From: Bagarius yarrelli
Lineage: Eukaryota > Chordata > Actinopteri > Siluriformes > Sisoridae
Assembly: GCA_005784505.1 (NCBI GenBank)
Contig: VCAZ01000014.1
Coordinates: 2,095,741-2,159,740 of the forward strand
DNA: 64,000 nucleotides
Reading direction: 5' to 3'
This document shows, piece after piece, positions 51,191 to 62,021 of this stretch. Under the pieces are notes generated by a model that had not been told where the DNA came from, searched no databases, and saw only the letters and a program-made list of their open reading frames with translations. The position numbers were made by a program, and so were the translations under genes. Each line of letters starts with the position of its first letter. Positions within the stretch are counted from its first letter, which is position 1.

Positions 51191-51490
51191 TCGGATTTGG
51201 GGTGATAAAGGCGAGTCAATGTAATATTTTCACTCATAAATATCACGTTTTTGGATGAAGCATTCGGATTGTATCGCTTTTGCTAGCCTAATAATGATAA
51301 TTCTTTTTTAAGCAGATGCTATTTAAAATCCACAGAGCTTCCATTCCGTTTCACACATACAGTAAAGTACAGTTAAGACACCATGTACAATTTTTACCTG
51401 AATGATATTATACACTATTTACATGGAACATTTTTAGTTGCTAGTCGTCGTGTCCTAGGCAGCTTAGCAAGTTCAATCAAACAAATTTGG

Positions 51491-51665
51491 GGAAGTGGTG
51501 GCTCATAGTTAAGGCGTTGGACTACTAACCTGAAAATTGTGGATTCAAGTCCCAGTTTCACCAAGCCACCACTGCTGGGCCCCTTAACCCGATGCTCAAA
51601 TGTATGAGATAAGATACATGTAAGTCTTCTGTCAAATACTGTTAATGTGAATATAAATGTAATGT
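51491..51665 (+). mobile_element. V-SINE-like element
   Basis: Head ggggaagtggtggctcatag, B-box ggattcaagtccc, middle gccaccactgctgggcccc; the tail is partly deleted. Confidence 0.82.
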
Positions 51666-51812
51666 AAAACAAATAAGTAAAGTTGTGTGATCTAAATCAT
51701 TCTCGCATATTAAGGGTGTGAAAACCTATAGACATCATAATAATAAGTAAGGATGTATTTAAACTGGCTTAAAAGATGGCTTAAAAAAACAAACCATTTA
51801 TGTTGACATCGT

Positions 51813-52259
51813 TTAGTGTACAGTTCCTTTCAAAGTCTGGCTCCATAAGGCATTATAAGCATCGTATGAGCCTAACCCAGGGATTTGTGGCTTGTTTGAG
51901 GCATACAGAAATTGGCCGAGTGTTTTGGAACATGAAATCAGGTTGCTGTGATCTAAAGGTTTCACACAGGCAGTCCATTTGGCTGTGCTGCCTCTCTGAT
52001 TACTAATCCTGCGCCATCCTACGAAAGACCTCTTTGGCACCGGATTCAAAGTGTTGATATGCACCCGTCTGGCAGAACAGACTGTGCTGTGACGTAGCTT
52101 CCATCTCTTACAGCTTGTGCGTGGAATATTGTTATAAGATGCAATGTTGTTAGTTCTCACTACACTGACAGCCAGTTGTGGTACATTTATCTCATTGACA
52201 TTAACTAGAAGTTGCAGGTTAAGGGCCTTGCTCAAGAGATTTGAGCTCAAAAACCTCAA
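51813..52259 (-). other. unrecognised 149-codon open frame
   Basis: Open on the minus strand from an ATG at 52259 to 51813, with complex, non-repetitive composition rich in Ser, Asn, Arg and Val (for example RTSCKRWKLRHSTVCSARRV). The first ~15 codons overlap a reversed V-SINE scrap (52205-52250), so that ATG is not a natural start. No domain, signal peptide or membrane segment is recognised and no clear splice sites are seen. It may be chance, a decayed transposon or an exon remnant. Confidence 0.2.
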
Positions 52260-52975
52260 ATAGTTTGAGTATTACCACTTCCTAAATTCCTAGCATGCCA
52301 CTAGTATGGCATATTAGCAATATTGCAATTCCCTCTACTATTGGTGTAACAACTTTCTGTACACTGTTCATTCAGAAGTCATGTGACCACAGCTAAACTG
52401 CTCAGCTAGAATATAGAACCCAGAGTTTAGGATAAGACCTGTCTAAAGTGGATTCCAAGAGGTTTAGGCACCAGACTGTGTACTTGCAATTATTGTAACA
52501 AACATCTTTCGGCTAATCTCTTTGAGAAAATCCAAACAAACTGATCAGAAACATGGGATCTGTCAAACACTCTGTATATCAGTGGAAGACCAAGAAGAAC
52601 TACTCAACCATGCTAGCCTCAGGCTTGCCAGTTGGCTAGTCAGTCGTTAGCTTCTGTGGAAACACTGAAGAAGCGGTAAAAGATAAGACATAATGGCTGA
52701 TATTTAAAATACACTGGGTTACAGCAAATACAGGCTAACATGGAAAACTGAATGCATTTTAGGATTAATTAGGGTTGTGTAAATTATTAATACAGATAAG
52801 TATCACGATACCTCAGTATCGATATGATGTTTTTAACTGATTTACCACAAACAATTTCCTCCTTTACTTCTGTATTCGTCACTGGCATGTACGGTTATTG
52901 TTTTAGACGCAAGCATAGCAAGCAAAATAAGGGCTATTTGTTTTTTACTTTTTTTCCCAAGTATTGCAATATATG

Positions 52976-53108
52976 TTTAGCATTTGGCAGATTCCCTTAT
53001 CCAGAGCAACTGGGGGTTAAGGGCTCTGCTCAGAGGCTTAGCAGTGGCAACCCGGTGGTGCTGGGAACCGAACACACAATCCTCCAGTCAGCTGTCCAAC
53101 ACCACTTA
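52976..53108 (-). mobile_element. V-SINE-like fragment
   Basis: Reverse copy: gcatttggcagattccctta, actgggggttaagggctctg, gggaaccgaacac. Confidence 0.8.
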
Positions 53109-53785
53109 CCATCTTCCTATGTTTATGGCTATCTCAATATTATAGCAAATGCTGTTTTAGTTCTGAAGCTTGTGTGCAACTTCAATCTGTGTGCTCTCTT
53201 CACTTGCAATACAAAATGTATTGTATTGCAAAATAATATATCATGATATACTGTATTAATTATTATTATTAATTATGCTTGCAAAAAGAATTAAACTTAT
53301 GAAAAGGATACTGTTTTCAGCTTTGAGACGCAGAGTACCTGCAGCTGTGACTAATTACAAGTCGCTAAGCAACACCACAATGTGTATTAGGAATTATAAG
53401 GAATTCCGGGAAAAGATGGCAGCAAGACAGTGGGTTTTACTGCAAATTCTTCATTCATCATACATCACTCCATGACATTTTTAAAGGTGCACAAACTAAA
53501 CGATTTCCTTGGTACTACAGACTGCCCCTAGTGGTGGAATGTAATGTTAAATAGAACACACTGTGGTACAAGAAGTCATAGCTCAACAGGTTAAATAATC
53601 AAATGAAGAGTTTATTATATTGTACTATATATTACGTTATAGTGTATTATACGTTGTGGATTTTGTGTTGTGGATTACTGGCGTGTATTGCAGTGGGTCG
53701 GATGCAGTGCGGCAAACAGATCAACCATCCATGCAGCATGTTCTCAGCGTTCAAATGACACTCTTGCGCTCTTTGCACGTGGCTG

Positions 53786-53822
53786 CACCCACACACACAC
53801 ATCCTCACACACACACACCCAC
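53786..53822. repeat. short (CA)n runs
   Basis: Two interrupted CA runs. Confidence 0.85.
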
Positions 53823-54009
53823 TAACCTAAGATGCCATTACATCTTATTTCACATGCTGGATAAAGCGAATAGAATGCAGCAAAATTGCAACTTTAGGTC
53901 AGTTATTATAGCTGAGCGGTAAAAGAAACACTAGTTGCTGTGATAATGACTTTTGACTCGTCCAGATTTAGAACAATATACAAAACAGCTCACAATGAGT
54001 TTTTAATAC

Positions 54010-54392
54010 CACACAAGAGAGAAAGAGAGATGGAGAGAGGGGGAGAGAGAGAGAGAGGCTGCAGCAGCTCATACACGCTCATGCATCAAGTGCCACAGTA
54101 ACAGTTTGGCAATATCTCACCCATTCTCCCTTTCTCGCTCTTTTGTTTTCCACATTCTTCCGTTCGCTCTCACACACCATCAGAAAGATATAGTTAGAAA
54201 AACGTAAGTTATTAAATATGCATTAAGCTTCGAGTTATGTTTAAAATATTTTTACCTGGATTCTGCCATCAGTGACTTGCAAGCTGGAGTAAACATAGCA
54301 CGCAGTAGGGGTGGAGTGGTTCTACACACCAGCTGTGAGACTGCGAGACCGTGAGCGTGGTGTACTACAGGGAGAGAGAGAGAAAGAGAGAG

Positions 54393-54447
<55 letters not shown>
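54010..54447. repeat. GA microsatellites
   Basis: GA-rich runs at 54010-54056 and 54370-54447 (about 35 units in the second), with unique sequence between. Confidence 0.94.
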
Positions 54448-54453
<6 letters not shown>

Positions 54454-54687
54454 ATGGAGGGTGGAGGAATGAGGGGTGGGATTTATAAGAAATCCAATTA
54501 TAAAAGAGAGGCTGTGTGTGACCGTGTGTGCGTGTGTGTGTGTGTGTTATCTGAAGCATGTTGAGATGCAGAATTGTTTTTTTCCTGCAAAACACTGTTT
54601 TTAAATGTATTAAGATATCTTTAAATAAATACAGCGATGCAGAAAAGAACACAAGAATGATTCTTCTTATCAATGACGAACAAGGTT

Positions 54688-55107
54688 AATTCAGTTCAAT
54701 TCAATTCAGTTTTATTTGTATAGCGCTTTTTACAATGGTCATTATATATTATAAGATGAATATGAATCAGAAAATTTGTTTGTCCCTGATGAGTAAGCCG
54801 GGGGCGACGGTGGCAAGGAAAAACTCCCTGAGACGGAATAAGAAGGAACCTTGAGAGGAACCAGACTCAACAGAGAACCCATCCTCATTTGGGTGAAAAA
54901 CAGGTAGCAGGAATTATCTAGGTACACTGTGTGTGTAAGCAACTTAAATCATAAGTCCTGGAACGTCTTTATGGCAGAGTGGAAATGTCTTCGGTCACCC
55001 TGGGGATGTGATCATCAACTGGAGCGGGTCACAGGGAAGGGTCTGACAGGTCCGGAGTGGAGATGAGGTCTGGATCACTGGCAGCTCAGTTGTGGCATAT
55101 GTAGCTC

Positions 55108-55152
<45 letters not shown>
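54688..55152 (-). mobile_element. L2 LINE 3' end, minus strand
   Basis: Reverse complement of the 3' UTR at 8945-9424: tail attcaattcagttttatttg, the gtaagccgggggcgacggtggcaagg block, the gaggaaccagactcaacagagaaccc block, then tatgtagctcgacag and (GA)n at 55111-55151. It is truncated at the microsatellite. Confidence 0.85.
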
Positions 55153-55154
<2 letters not shown>

Positions 55155-55469
55155 GAAAGAAAAGAGAGGGGGGGAATACAAAAATTTAGCAGAACAGTTA
55201 AGCAACAGATTGTTGTTATTTAAGAGTTTCAATTAATGCACTTCTGAATTCTGACATCATCTTAAAACACAGGTTTTTGTTTGGCCATTTTTTATATTTT
55301 GTCGTGTTTTTGCATTTATTATCCTGTGGAAAAATCCATCGACCGACAAAATAACTGGATTTTATATATTCTGTTGTCTATTAGAATTCATGGTGCTATC
55401 AATCCTGATCAAAACCCCTCGACTATTAACCATGAAACATTATCAATCATCAACCATTTTTTATGTTAA

Positions 55470-55995
55470 ATTCAATTCAGTTTTATTTGTTTTGCGTTTT
55501 TAACAACAGACATTGTTTTAAAACAGCTTTACACAGAATGCAGTAACAGTAAAAAGTGTAAGTTTTTCCTTAATAAACAAGCCGGAGGCAACAGGGAAAA
55601 ACTCCCTGAGATGAAGTGGGAAGAAACCTTTAGAGGAACCAGACTCAATAATGCACCCGTCCTCATCTGGGTGACACCACATGTTATTGTTAATTATAAC
55701 ATATTGTAGTGATTAAATGTAATATAAATTGTAGCCTTGGGCCAGTGGAGCAGAGTGAGTCCCAGTCCATCCTCAAAGCTCCTTGAAATTGAGGGGCAGG
55801 AACCTGGTCACTGGTTCCTCAGGATCTTTGCAAGGTTGGCATCTGCTACCTGAAGGTCTACCAGTAATCTCTGGATACCTCAGGATAAGTATAAAAAGAA
55901 AAACAAGTGGAGAGAAATCAGCGTAGCTGCTGTTCGGAGTTTTATCAGACACTAGCTGATAATGTGCCTTTAATCAGATATACTGGAGCATAATA
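55470..55995 (-). mobile_element. second L2-related 3' end family, minus copy
   Basis: Inverted counterpart of 38388-38935 over about 530 bp, from the attcaattcagttttatttg tail to the actagctgataatgtgcc block. It lies only about 320 bp from the other minus-strand L2 end at 54688-55152. Confidence 0.75.
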
Positions 55996-57136
55996 TTATG
56001 GGATATGTTATGTGTATGCCTGGATAAAAAGATATGTTTAAATTGTAACCTCAAATTTTCCCTAAATACATCTTTTATTGTTTTTGTTATTAACTCTGTT
56101 TAAAAATGATACCATAAGCTTGTAATTTATTTATAACATTAACTAAAAATCAACCGATTATCATTTTAACGATATTTTTCACAGTATTTAATCCTTTTTT
56201 TATTATTCGACATCGATGTTGTAATACCGGATCCACCGATATAAGACACAATCTTATGGCTGTTTTGAGAAATAAACGCAAGACCAACAAAGCAATTACA
56301 GCTTTGAATTATAAGGAACGATGAGTCAACAACAGCGCTTACAGGTCAACTTAATTCGATTTCAATTATATACTTTATCGAACATATCAGCAACAAATAA
56401 TCCATTACATTTCAAAACAAACTAAACTGCTTAACTGAAAGAACTGAACCACTCGGAAGTAGCAAAGCTTTTTTAATCAGATGGTTTGGAAAATATATAT
56501 TATTAAATAATTGTTAGAATTATTTTTATGCTTATGCTAAAAATATATATTTTTTTATTGTTTACATGATCAAGCATTTATTTACCGGTAAATTTAATGA
56601 CAGAACCCTCTATTTATAATAAATAATTGTATAATAAAAAATCAAAGTTAATTATTGTATGTTATATATATATAATATATGTTTTTATTATTTTTGTTTT
56701 CGAAAACAGAAGTAAACAATAAATAAATATTGATTCTACATGCCGATTATCAGTTACATAAACATGCAAATTATTGGTATCAGTTTTAAAAACTCAATAT
56801 CGGTCGAGCTTTAGTATTTGAAGCTTGTATCATTTTTAACTAAAACACTAAATAACAAGTATTGATAATAAAAAATTTGAGCAAATGTTTTCTCTGCTAA
56901 TGACATGAAAAGATCTTAATCCTGTTTGTGCTCTAAAATGGTGAACTTTTAATACTCCAAATCGTGCAAACTTTATCTTTAACTCGGATTAAAGATCAAG
57001 GTCTTTACTGTGATTCACACGAATCTGCTGATAAACCCTAGTGTTTTACACAGGCTAAACTTCTGACATACTTTTAAATAGAAATAATATTTTACAGTAT
57101 TCAGAAAGTTTTGCTACTTAATTAGTTTTTTTTATT
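55996..57136. other. unique AT-rich intergenic sequence
   Basis: No gene seen. 58000-60082 is similar, except for a high-complexity island at 59400-59700 (ccagaccttcaagccatcc and onward) that may be conserved. Confidence 0.4.
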
Positions 57137-57275
57137 TATTTATTCATTTATCTTCTATACCCATTTAAAGAGCCAAACACACACACACACTTCTATCATA
57201 CATGTTTTTGGACTGTGGGAGGAAACCGAACAACCCGGAGTGAACCCACGCAAGCACAGGGAAAACATACAAAAG
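57137..57275 (-). mobile_element. DANA/mermaid-like SINE fragment
   Basis: Reverse tail ttcatttatcttctataccc, then catgtttttggactgtggga, ggaaaccgaacaacccggag and acgcaagcacaggg. Confidence 0.7.
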
Positions 57276-57535
57276 AAAAGAAAGCATTTTTGCTTTTAGG
57301 TCTTCAATTAACGTATGAAATTATCCCCTTTGTTATTAATATTCATCTCCAGTTATGACCTGCTCACGGGTAATCTGGTTCAGTTGTAGCGGTTTGAAAC
57401 AAGTCATAACCTACTGCAATATATTGTTCCTTCTGCAAAGTACAAATTTTCACCATATTTCATGTAAAGATGCTGCAGCAAAGTTTTAGACACTAGATTT
57501 TGAAATCCACAGATCAGCTACTAGTTCTCAAACTG

Positions 57536-57725
57536 TCAATAATCTCTCAAACTGGTTTTTGATGAGTGCACCCATACCGGTTCCACATCTTTACGAGTTC
57601 TGTGTGCTGCACGCCTTCCAGAATGTAGATCACTTTCAACAGATATGTGACCATCTCTGAAGCCTTTGTGCCGCACTGTTATTCGTGCTGCACTTATTGC
57701 AACGTTCTCAAAAGCCATCTGGAGT
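57536..57725 (-). pseudogene. mariner-like transposase N-terminal fragment
   Basis: The minus strand reads RHKGFRDGHISVESDLHSGR followed by T-R-K-D-V-E and an S-S-K-T-S-L-R-D-Y stretch. This matches the [RK]F[RK]-x-G-[RH]-x-S-[VI]-E-[DS]-D-x-[RH]-S-G-R block in the helix-turn-helix region of mariner-family transposases. Only about 60 codons remain. No terminal repeats or catalytic D,D,D part are seen. Confidence 0.5.
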
Positions 57726-57837
57726 TAACATAACGCAACATTTGATGCAGATTCATTGCTTTACAACTGCTCCAGCATTTTGAACTCGATGTCCACACAG
57801 TACACACTCACACTCAAAAACATCTAGACTTCATTGG

Positions 57838-57995
57838 TATCTCAGTGGCTACAGTGTTGGGCTATCGGTAGGAAGATCGTGAGTTTAATTCCCAGCATCA
57901 GAAAGCTCAAACTGAGCAAGACCCTTAACCCTTAACTGTTCAGTTGGATAAAGAGTTAAATAAATGTAAGTGGCTAAATGCAAGAAATGTGAATT
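57838..57995 (+). mobile_element. V-SINE-like element, diverged
   Basis: Head ggtatctcagtggctacagt, B-box gagtttaattccc, middle gagcaagacccttaaccc. Confidence 0.72.
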
Positions 57996-58855
57996 TAGCT
58001 CCTCCGCTGACTCCATATTCCAGTCCACTTCTTTTGGCTGTCATTGAGACAGCCATTTGGACAGACCTAGAACTTAGTCAAATTAAATAAACTTACATTT
58101 TAAATGCTATTCGGAAACCTGCCCAGGGTGGGGAAGGTTAGGACAATTTTAAGGGCCCACACACTTTTGGGGCCCCCAGAGATCAGTTTTATTAGTAGTA
58201 ACAGTTCTAGCCGTAATGTAATAGTGTGTGTTTGGTGTAGCAGGGAGCCCAACATCATTTTCTTTCATAAGATTTCTAGCGGTTTCCCCTGACCCTGCCT
58301 AATCTGTTATAAACACTCTATCTAGAAGATATCACAGACTGCAAACCTGCCAAGCATCCCACTGTTCCTGATGAATGAATTTTCACACGCTTTCACTAGC
58401 AAATATTTATAAATTATGCGTGTAAACGTAAGACATTAACATTCATGCAAAAATGTACACTTTGACTAAGGGTGCCAAAACATTTTCATGCGACCGTATG
58501 AAGACATTACAAAACTAGAACTGTACCCGAATTTCATCATTGTGACAGCCCTGGTGGTCATTTTACTCACTCTACAGATATGGTAAAATGAGATTAGTTT
58601 CAACAACTATGGAGTACTCCTGCATGTTAATGCTAATACATGACCAACTGTGGCTTAAATCAATGTAAACAGCGCATGTCTGGATGTCTCAGGTGCTAAA
58701 AACCGTCGTTAATGCGATGCTTCTCACCCACAATCCCATAAGTGACCCTGTGATCTCAAACGCAGAAGTAGTACTATTGATTTGGAATGCTGGTGATGCC
58801 AGAGCCCTGCTAATAGATGCAAATAATCAACCATGATCTGTTGAGGGAACTCAAA

Positions 58856-58880
58856 CACACACACACACACACACACACAT
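58856..58880. repeat. (CA)n microsatellite
   Basis: About 12 units. Confidence 0.95.
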
Positions 58881-60082
58881 GCCTTTAGGGTTCCTTCCTC
58901 CTGTCAAACCTGTTTGTGATTGCTTTTAAAACAGCGTTCTGCAAGTCTCCTACAATCTCTTGGCAGATTAGCTTTCTGAGCACCAGCGTAACTGCCGCAC
59001 TTTCTTAGGTTGCCTTGGTAACCCTTCAAAATGTTCTCGCCGTGCTTTTTTTGGAGTGCCAATGCAGTACATATGAGTATTCGACATAAACACATAGAGG
59101 CTGAATGTTTCCTTGTATTTACGTCTAATTTTTGAGCTAAGAAATTTTCAGAACCAGTACATGACAATATTTGCCTGGATTTATGAAATCACAAGTTGCC
59201 AGATTGTATAAAATTCCTAAAAATTTTATTGAAAGGTTTAAAAATATATATATATAATTTTGGTCTGGTTTATATGTAACTAAAATTGATTTCCCTGTTT
59301 GTGTTTAGTACCCAGTGGTAATATTTAGATAAGTTCCAGGCTGTTAGAATAGTGCTGGAATTACATAACCGTTCTAAATATCACAATCCACCACATTAAT
59401 AAAGCTTGTGTTTGCTCTAGTGCACAAATTAGAGTCATCAAGCTGAGGCCAGACCTTCAAGCCATCCAACAATAGCCTCCATTGATCTGACCTTTTCCAG
59501 CCTTCGAGCGCAAAACACTCAGCTCTTGCTGTAAAATGAGAAATGACACATCCGGTCGGTGCAGCCAGATGCCCCCGAAGTCATTTCCCCACCACCTACA
59601 AACACAGTCGACTGGTAGATGAGGACAATTCAGTTCTGCAATGAGTCATTAACACATCTGAGCAACATGACAACAATGCAGCGATGAAGCCAACAGTGTG
59701 TGTGTATAATTAGGGTCCCTATAAAAGGGTGTAAGTGCTAAACTGAAATAGACACCACTGTTCAGTTGCTAGCACTGAAGCTCGTAACTACAGGATAAGA
59801 AGGCTGTGTTGAAGGGTTATTTCTATTTCTAGTGAAACACTAACTAGTCTGTATGGATGAACTTCCTACACTCCATCATCAACAATAAAACTTGTTTAAA
59901 ACTTTCTTTCATTTTGTTTAATTTATTAATTTCCAATAACTAGATTTTTGTCCAAAGATGAGTATTTTTATCAAAATATTGGTACTTAAAAAAAAAAAGC
60001 AGTAAGACTTTAGAATAACGGCCCGTAGTTACCAAGTAACTATGCAAGAAGTAATCAGTATTACTATATTAGCAAATAACTT

Positions 60083-60295
60083 ACATTTACAATTACAGCA
60101 TTTAGCAGACGTCCTTATTCAGAGCGACTTACTTTTATCTCATTTATACAACTGAGCAATTAGGGGTTAAGGGCCTTGCTCAGGGGCCCAGCAGTGGTGG
60201 CTTGGTGAAGCTGGGAATCGAACCCACAATCTTTGTGTTGGCAGTCCAACACCAGGCCTTAACCATTAGCCACCACCACCTCCCACCACTTAATA
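60083..60295 (-). mobile_element. V-SINE-like element, full length
   Basis: Reverse copy: acagcatttagcagacgtcc, gggccttgctcaggggccca, gggaatcgaaccc, ccttaaccattagccacc. Confidence 0.88.
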
Positions 60296-60522
60296 CTGTT
60301 AACTAATATAGACACAAGATTAACTAGGAAGCATAATGCTAAAGCTAAATGCTAATTTGATCATTAATAAATAAAAATAACCTTAATTGAGATATACTTG
60401 TGAACTATTACTAATTAATAAAGCATAAGCAATTAATTAATAATCACAATAATAACTTGTAACTCTTACTCAAATGCAGAAATGGATGTGGAAAAACAGA
60501 TGTTTTCTGTTTATTTTAAACT

Positions 60523-60568
60523 TAATAATAATAATAAGAAGAAGAAGAAGAAGAAGAAGAAGAGGAAG
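60523..60568. repeat. compound (AAT)n(GAA)n microsatellite
   Basis: Four to five AAT units run straight into about nine GAA units. Confidence 0.95.
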
Positions 60569-60689
60569 ACTGATAATAATAACAATAGTTTGTACTACTC
60601 AGCACCTTAACCATTTGAGCCACCACTGCTCATTGTCAGCACCACTACATTTGTTGATTTGCCAGAAACACCTGGGTTCACGGGCAAGC

Positions 60690-60950
60690 CAACCACTGTT
60701 GGGTCCTTAAGCATGACCCTTAACCCTTCCTGCTCCAGGGGCGCTGCATCATAACTGACCCTAAACTCTGACCCCCGACTCACTACATTTACATTCACAG
60801 CATTTGGCAGACGCTCATATTCAAAGTGACTTACATTTATCTCTTCTGGGGTTAAGGGCCTTGCTCAAGGACCCAGCAGTGGTGGCTTGGTAGAGCTGGG
60901 AATCAAACCCACGATCTTCAGGTTGGTAGTCCATGAGCCACCATTTGCCC
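60690..60950 (-). mobile_element. V-SINE-like element plus an adjoining opposite scrap
   Basis: 60783-60950 is a reverse copy (acagcatttggcagacgctc, gggaatcaaaccc). 60690-60737 is a plus-strand middle scrap (aaccactgttgggtcctta). Confidence 0.78.
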
Positions 60951-61028
60951 ACTTTTACTAAGATGAGATATGCGAGAAAAAAAATTTCACTGTGCTGTAA
61001 AAAAAGTATATGTGACATAATAAAGGCA

Positions 61029-61232
61029 TGAAAAAAGTGGTAGTGCAGTGGTTAAGGTGTTGTACTCATTTGAAGACTGCGGTTTGTTTCCCAGCACCAC
61101 CAGGCTACCACTTCGGGTCCCTGAGCAAGGCCCTTAACCCCTTAATTGCTTAGTTGTATAACAGAGAATAATGCACATTGCTCTGGATTAGGACTTCTGC
61201 CAAATGCATTAAATTAAATGTAAATGTAAGTT
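61029..61232 (+). mobile_element. V-SINE-like element
   Basis: A-box gtggtagtgcagtggttaag, B-box cggtttgtttccc, middle gagcaaggcccttaacccc, tail ending in GTAAAT units. It lies about 180 bp upstream of the TATAC array. Confidence 0.85.
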
Positions 61233-61409
61233 AAGAGCTGGGTTTAAGCCTCACCGCCGCCAGTCTGCCAGTCACTGTTGGGTCTGTTGTTTACGTAGAG
61301 AATATGTAAAAAAATTAATACAGTTATTTTACATTTAAATAATGTTTTCTTGTCAAGAACAATTTGCATCATTAAGACAATGGCGGCATTTATATTGTTC
61401 CGAATTGAG

Positions 61410-61778
61410 CTATACTATAAAATTGTATACTATGCTATGCTATGTTATGCTATGCTCTGTTATGCTATGCTATGCTATACTATACTATACTATAATATAA
61501 CATAAAATGCTATACTATACTATACTATAATATGCTATGCTATACTATACTATACTATACTATAATATGCTATGCTATACTATAATATAATACAACATGC
61601 TATGCTATACTATACTATAAGATGCTATACTGTAATATACTATAGTATAATATGTCATAATATATGTTATACTATAATATAATACAATATGCTATGTTGT
61701 ACTGTACTATAGGTTGCTATACTATACTATACTATAATATGCTGTACTATACTATACTATACTATACTATACTATAAA
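61410..61778. repeat. degenerate pentanucleotide array (TATAC/TATGC)n
   Basis: About 370 bp of five-base units alternating ctatac, ctatgc and cta-taa variants, ending directly at the xaf1 promoter. Runs of pure TATAC at the 3' end suggest recent expansion there. Confidence 0.92.
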
Positions 61779-61780
61779 GG
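61773..61780 (+). promoter_or_regulatory. TATA-like box at the edge of the TATAC array
   Basis: tataaagg is formed where the last TATAC unit meets unique sequence, 122 bp upstream of the xaf1 ATG. It would place a start site near 61805, upstream of the ISREs, so its use is uncertain. Confidence 0.3.
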
Positions 61781-61816
61781 CTGTATAGGCGAAAAGGCGC
61801 TGAAAAGGCGTGGAAC

Positions 61817-61828
61817 TGCGCATGCGCG
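61817..61828 (+). promoter_or_regulatory. NRF1 palindrome in the xaf1 promoter
   Basis: tgcgcatgcgcg is a full match to the NRF1 consensus YGCGCAYGCGCR, 74 bp upstream of the ATG, in the only CpG-rich stretch of the surrounding 2 kb. It suggests a TATA-poor, constitutive core promoter component. Confidence 0.65.
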
Positions 61829-61849
61829 ACGTCCTAAGGTTTGCTATGC

Positions 61850-61859
61850 TTTCTGTTTC
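61850..61859 (-). promoter_or_regulatory. ISRE core (GAAANNGAAA) in the xaf1 promoter
   Basis: Minus-strand GAAACAGAAA is an exact GAAANNGAAA interferon-stimulated response element core, 43 bp upstream of the ATG. XAF1 is a known interferon/IRF1-induced gene, so the site fits the gene identity. Confidence 0.62.
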
Positions 61860-61863
61860 CCAA

Positions 61864-61875
61864 TAAAGCGAAACT
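61864..61875 (+). promoter_or_regulatory. second IRF/ISRE-like site in the xaf1 promoter
   Basis: TAAAGCGAAACT differs by one base from GAAANNGAAACT and contains a perfect AANNGAAA IRF half-site. It lies on the opposite strand only 5 bp from the first ISRE core. Confidence 0.58.
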
Positions 61876-61901
61876 TCAATCTAAGCAGTCTGTAAGTAAC
61901 A

Positions 61902-61939
61902 ATGGACGCTGTGGAAGAGACAGCGATCTGCAGCCACTG
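61902..61939 (+). CDS. xaf1: xaf1-like gene, first coding exon
   Basis: The ATG at 61902 sits in a strong Kozak context (aacaATGG) and opens 12 codons, MDAVEETAICSH, plus TG before a consensus gtgagt donor at 61940. The split codon is completed by C from exon 2 to give Cys, forming C-S-H-C, the first half of a TRAF-type zinc finger. Human XAF1, as recalled, has C-R-N-C at the same point. XAF1 antagonises XIAP, promotes apoptosis and is interferon-inducible. TRAFD1 is the closest alternative but matches less well in exon 2. Intron 1 is about 1.7 kb and carries a TTA microsatellite and a SINE. Confidence 0.7.
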
Positions 61940-61986
61940 GTGAGTGTTTTTATCTCCTGTATATAGTGTGTATAAAGTATATAACT

Positions 61987-61988
<2 letters not shown>

Positions 61989-62018
<30 letters not shown>

Positions 62019-62021
62019 GTT
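61989..62021. repeat. (TTA)n microsatellite in xaf1 intron 1
   Basis: About ten TTA units roughly 50 bp inside the intron. The rest of the intron up to the SINE at 63309 is AT-rich unique sequence with no recognisable feature. Confidence 0.9.
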
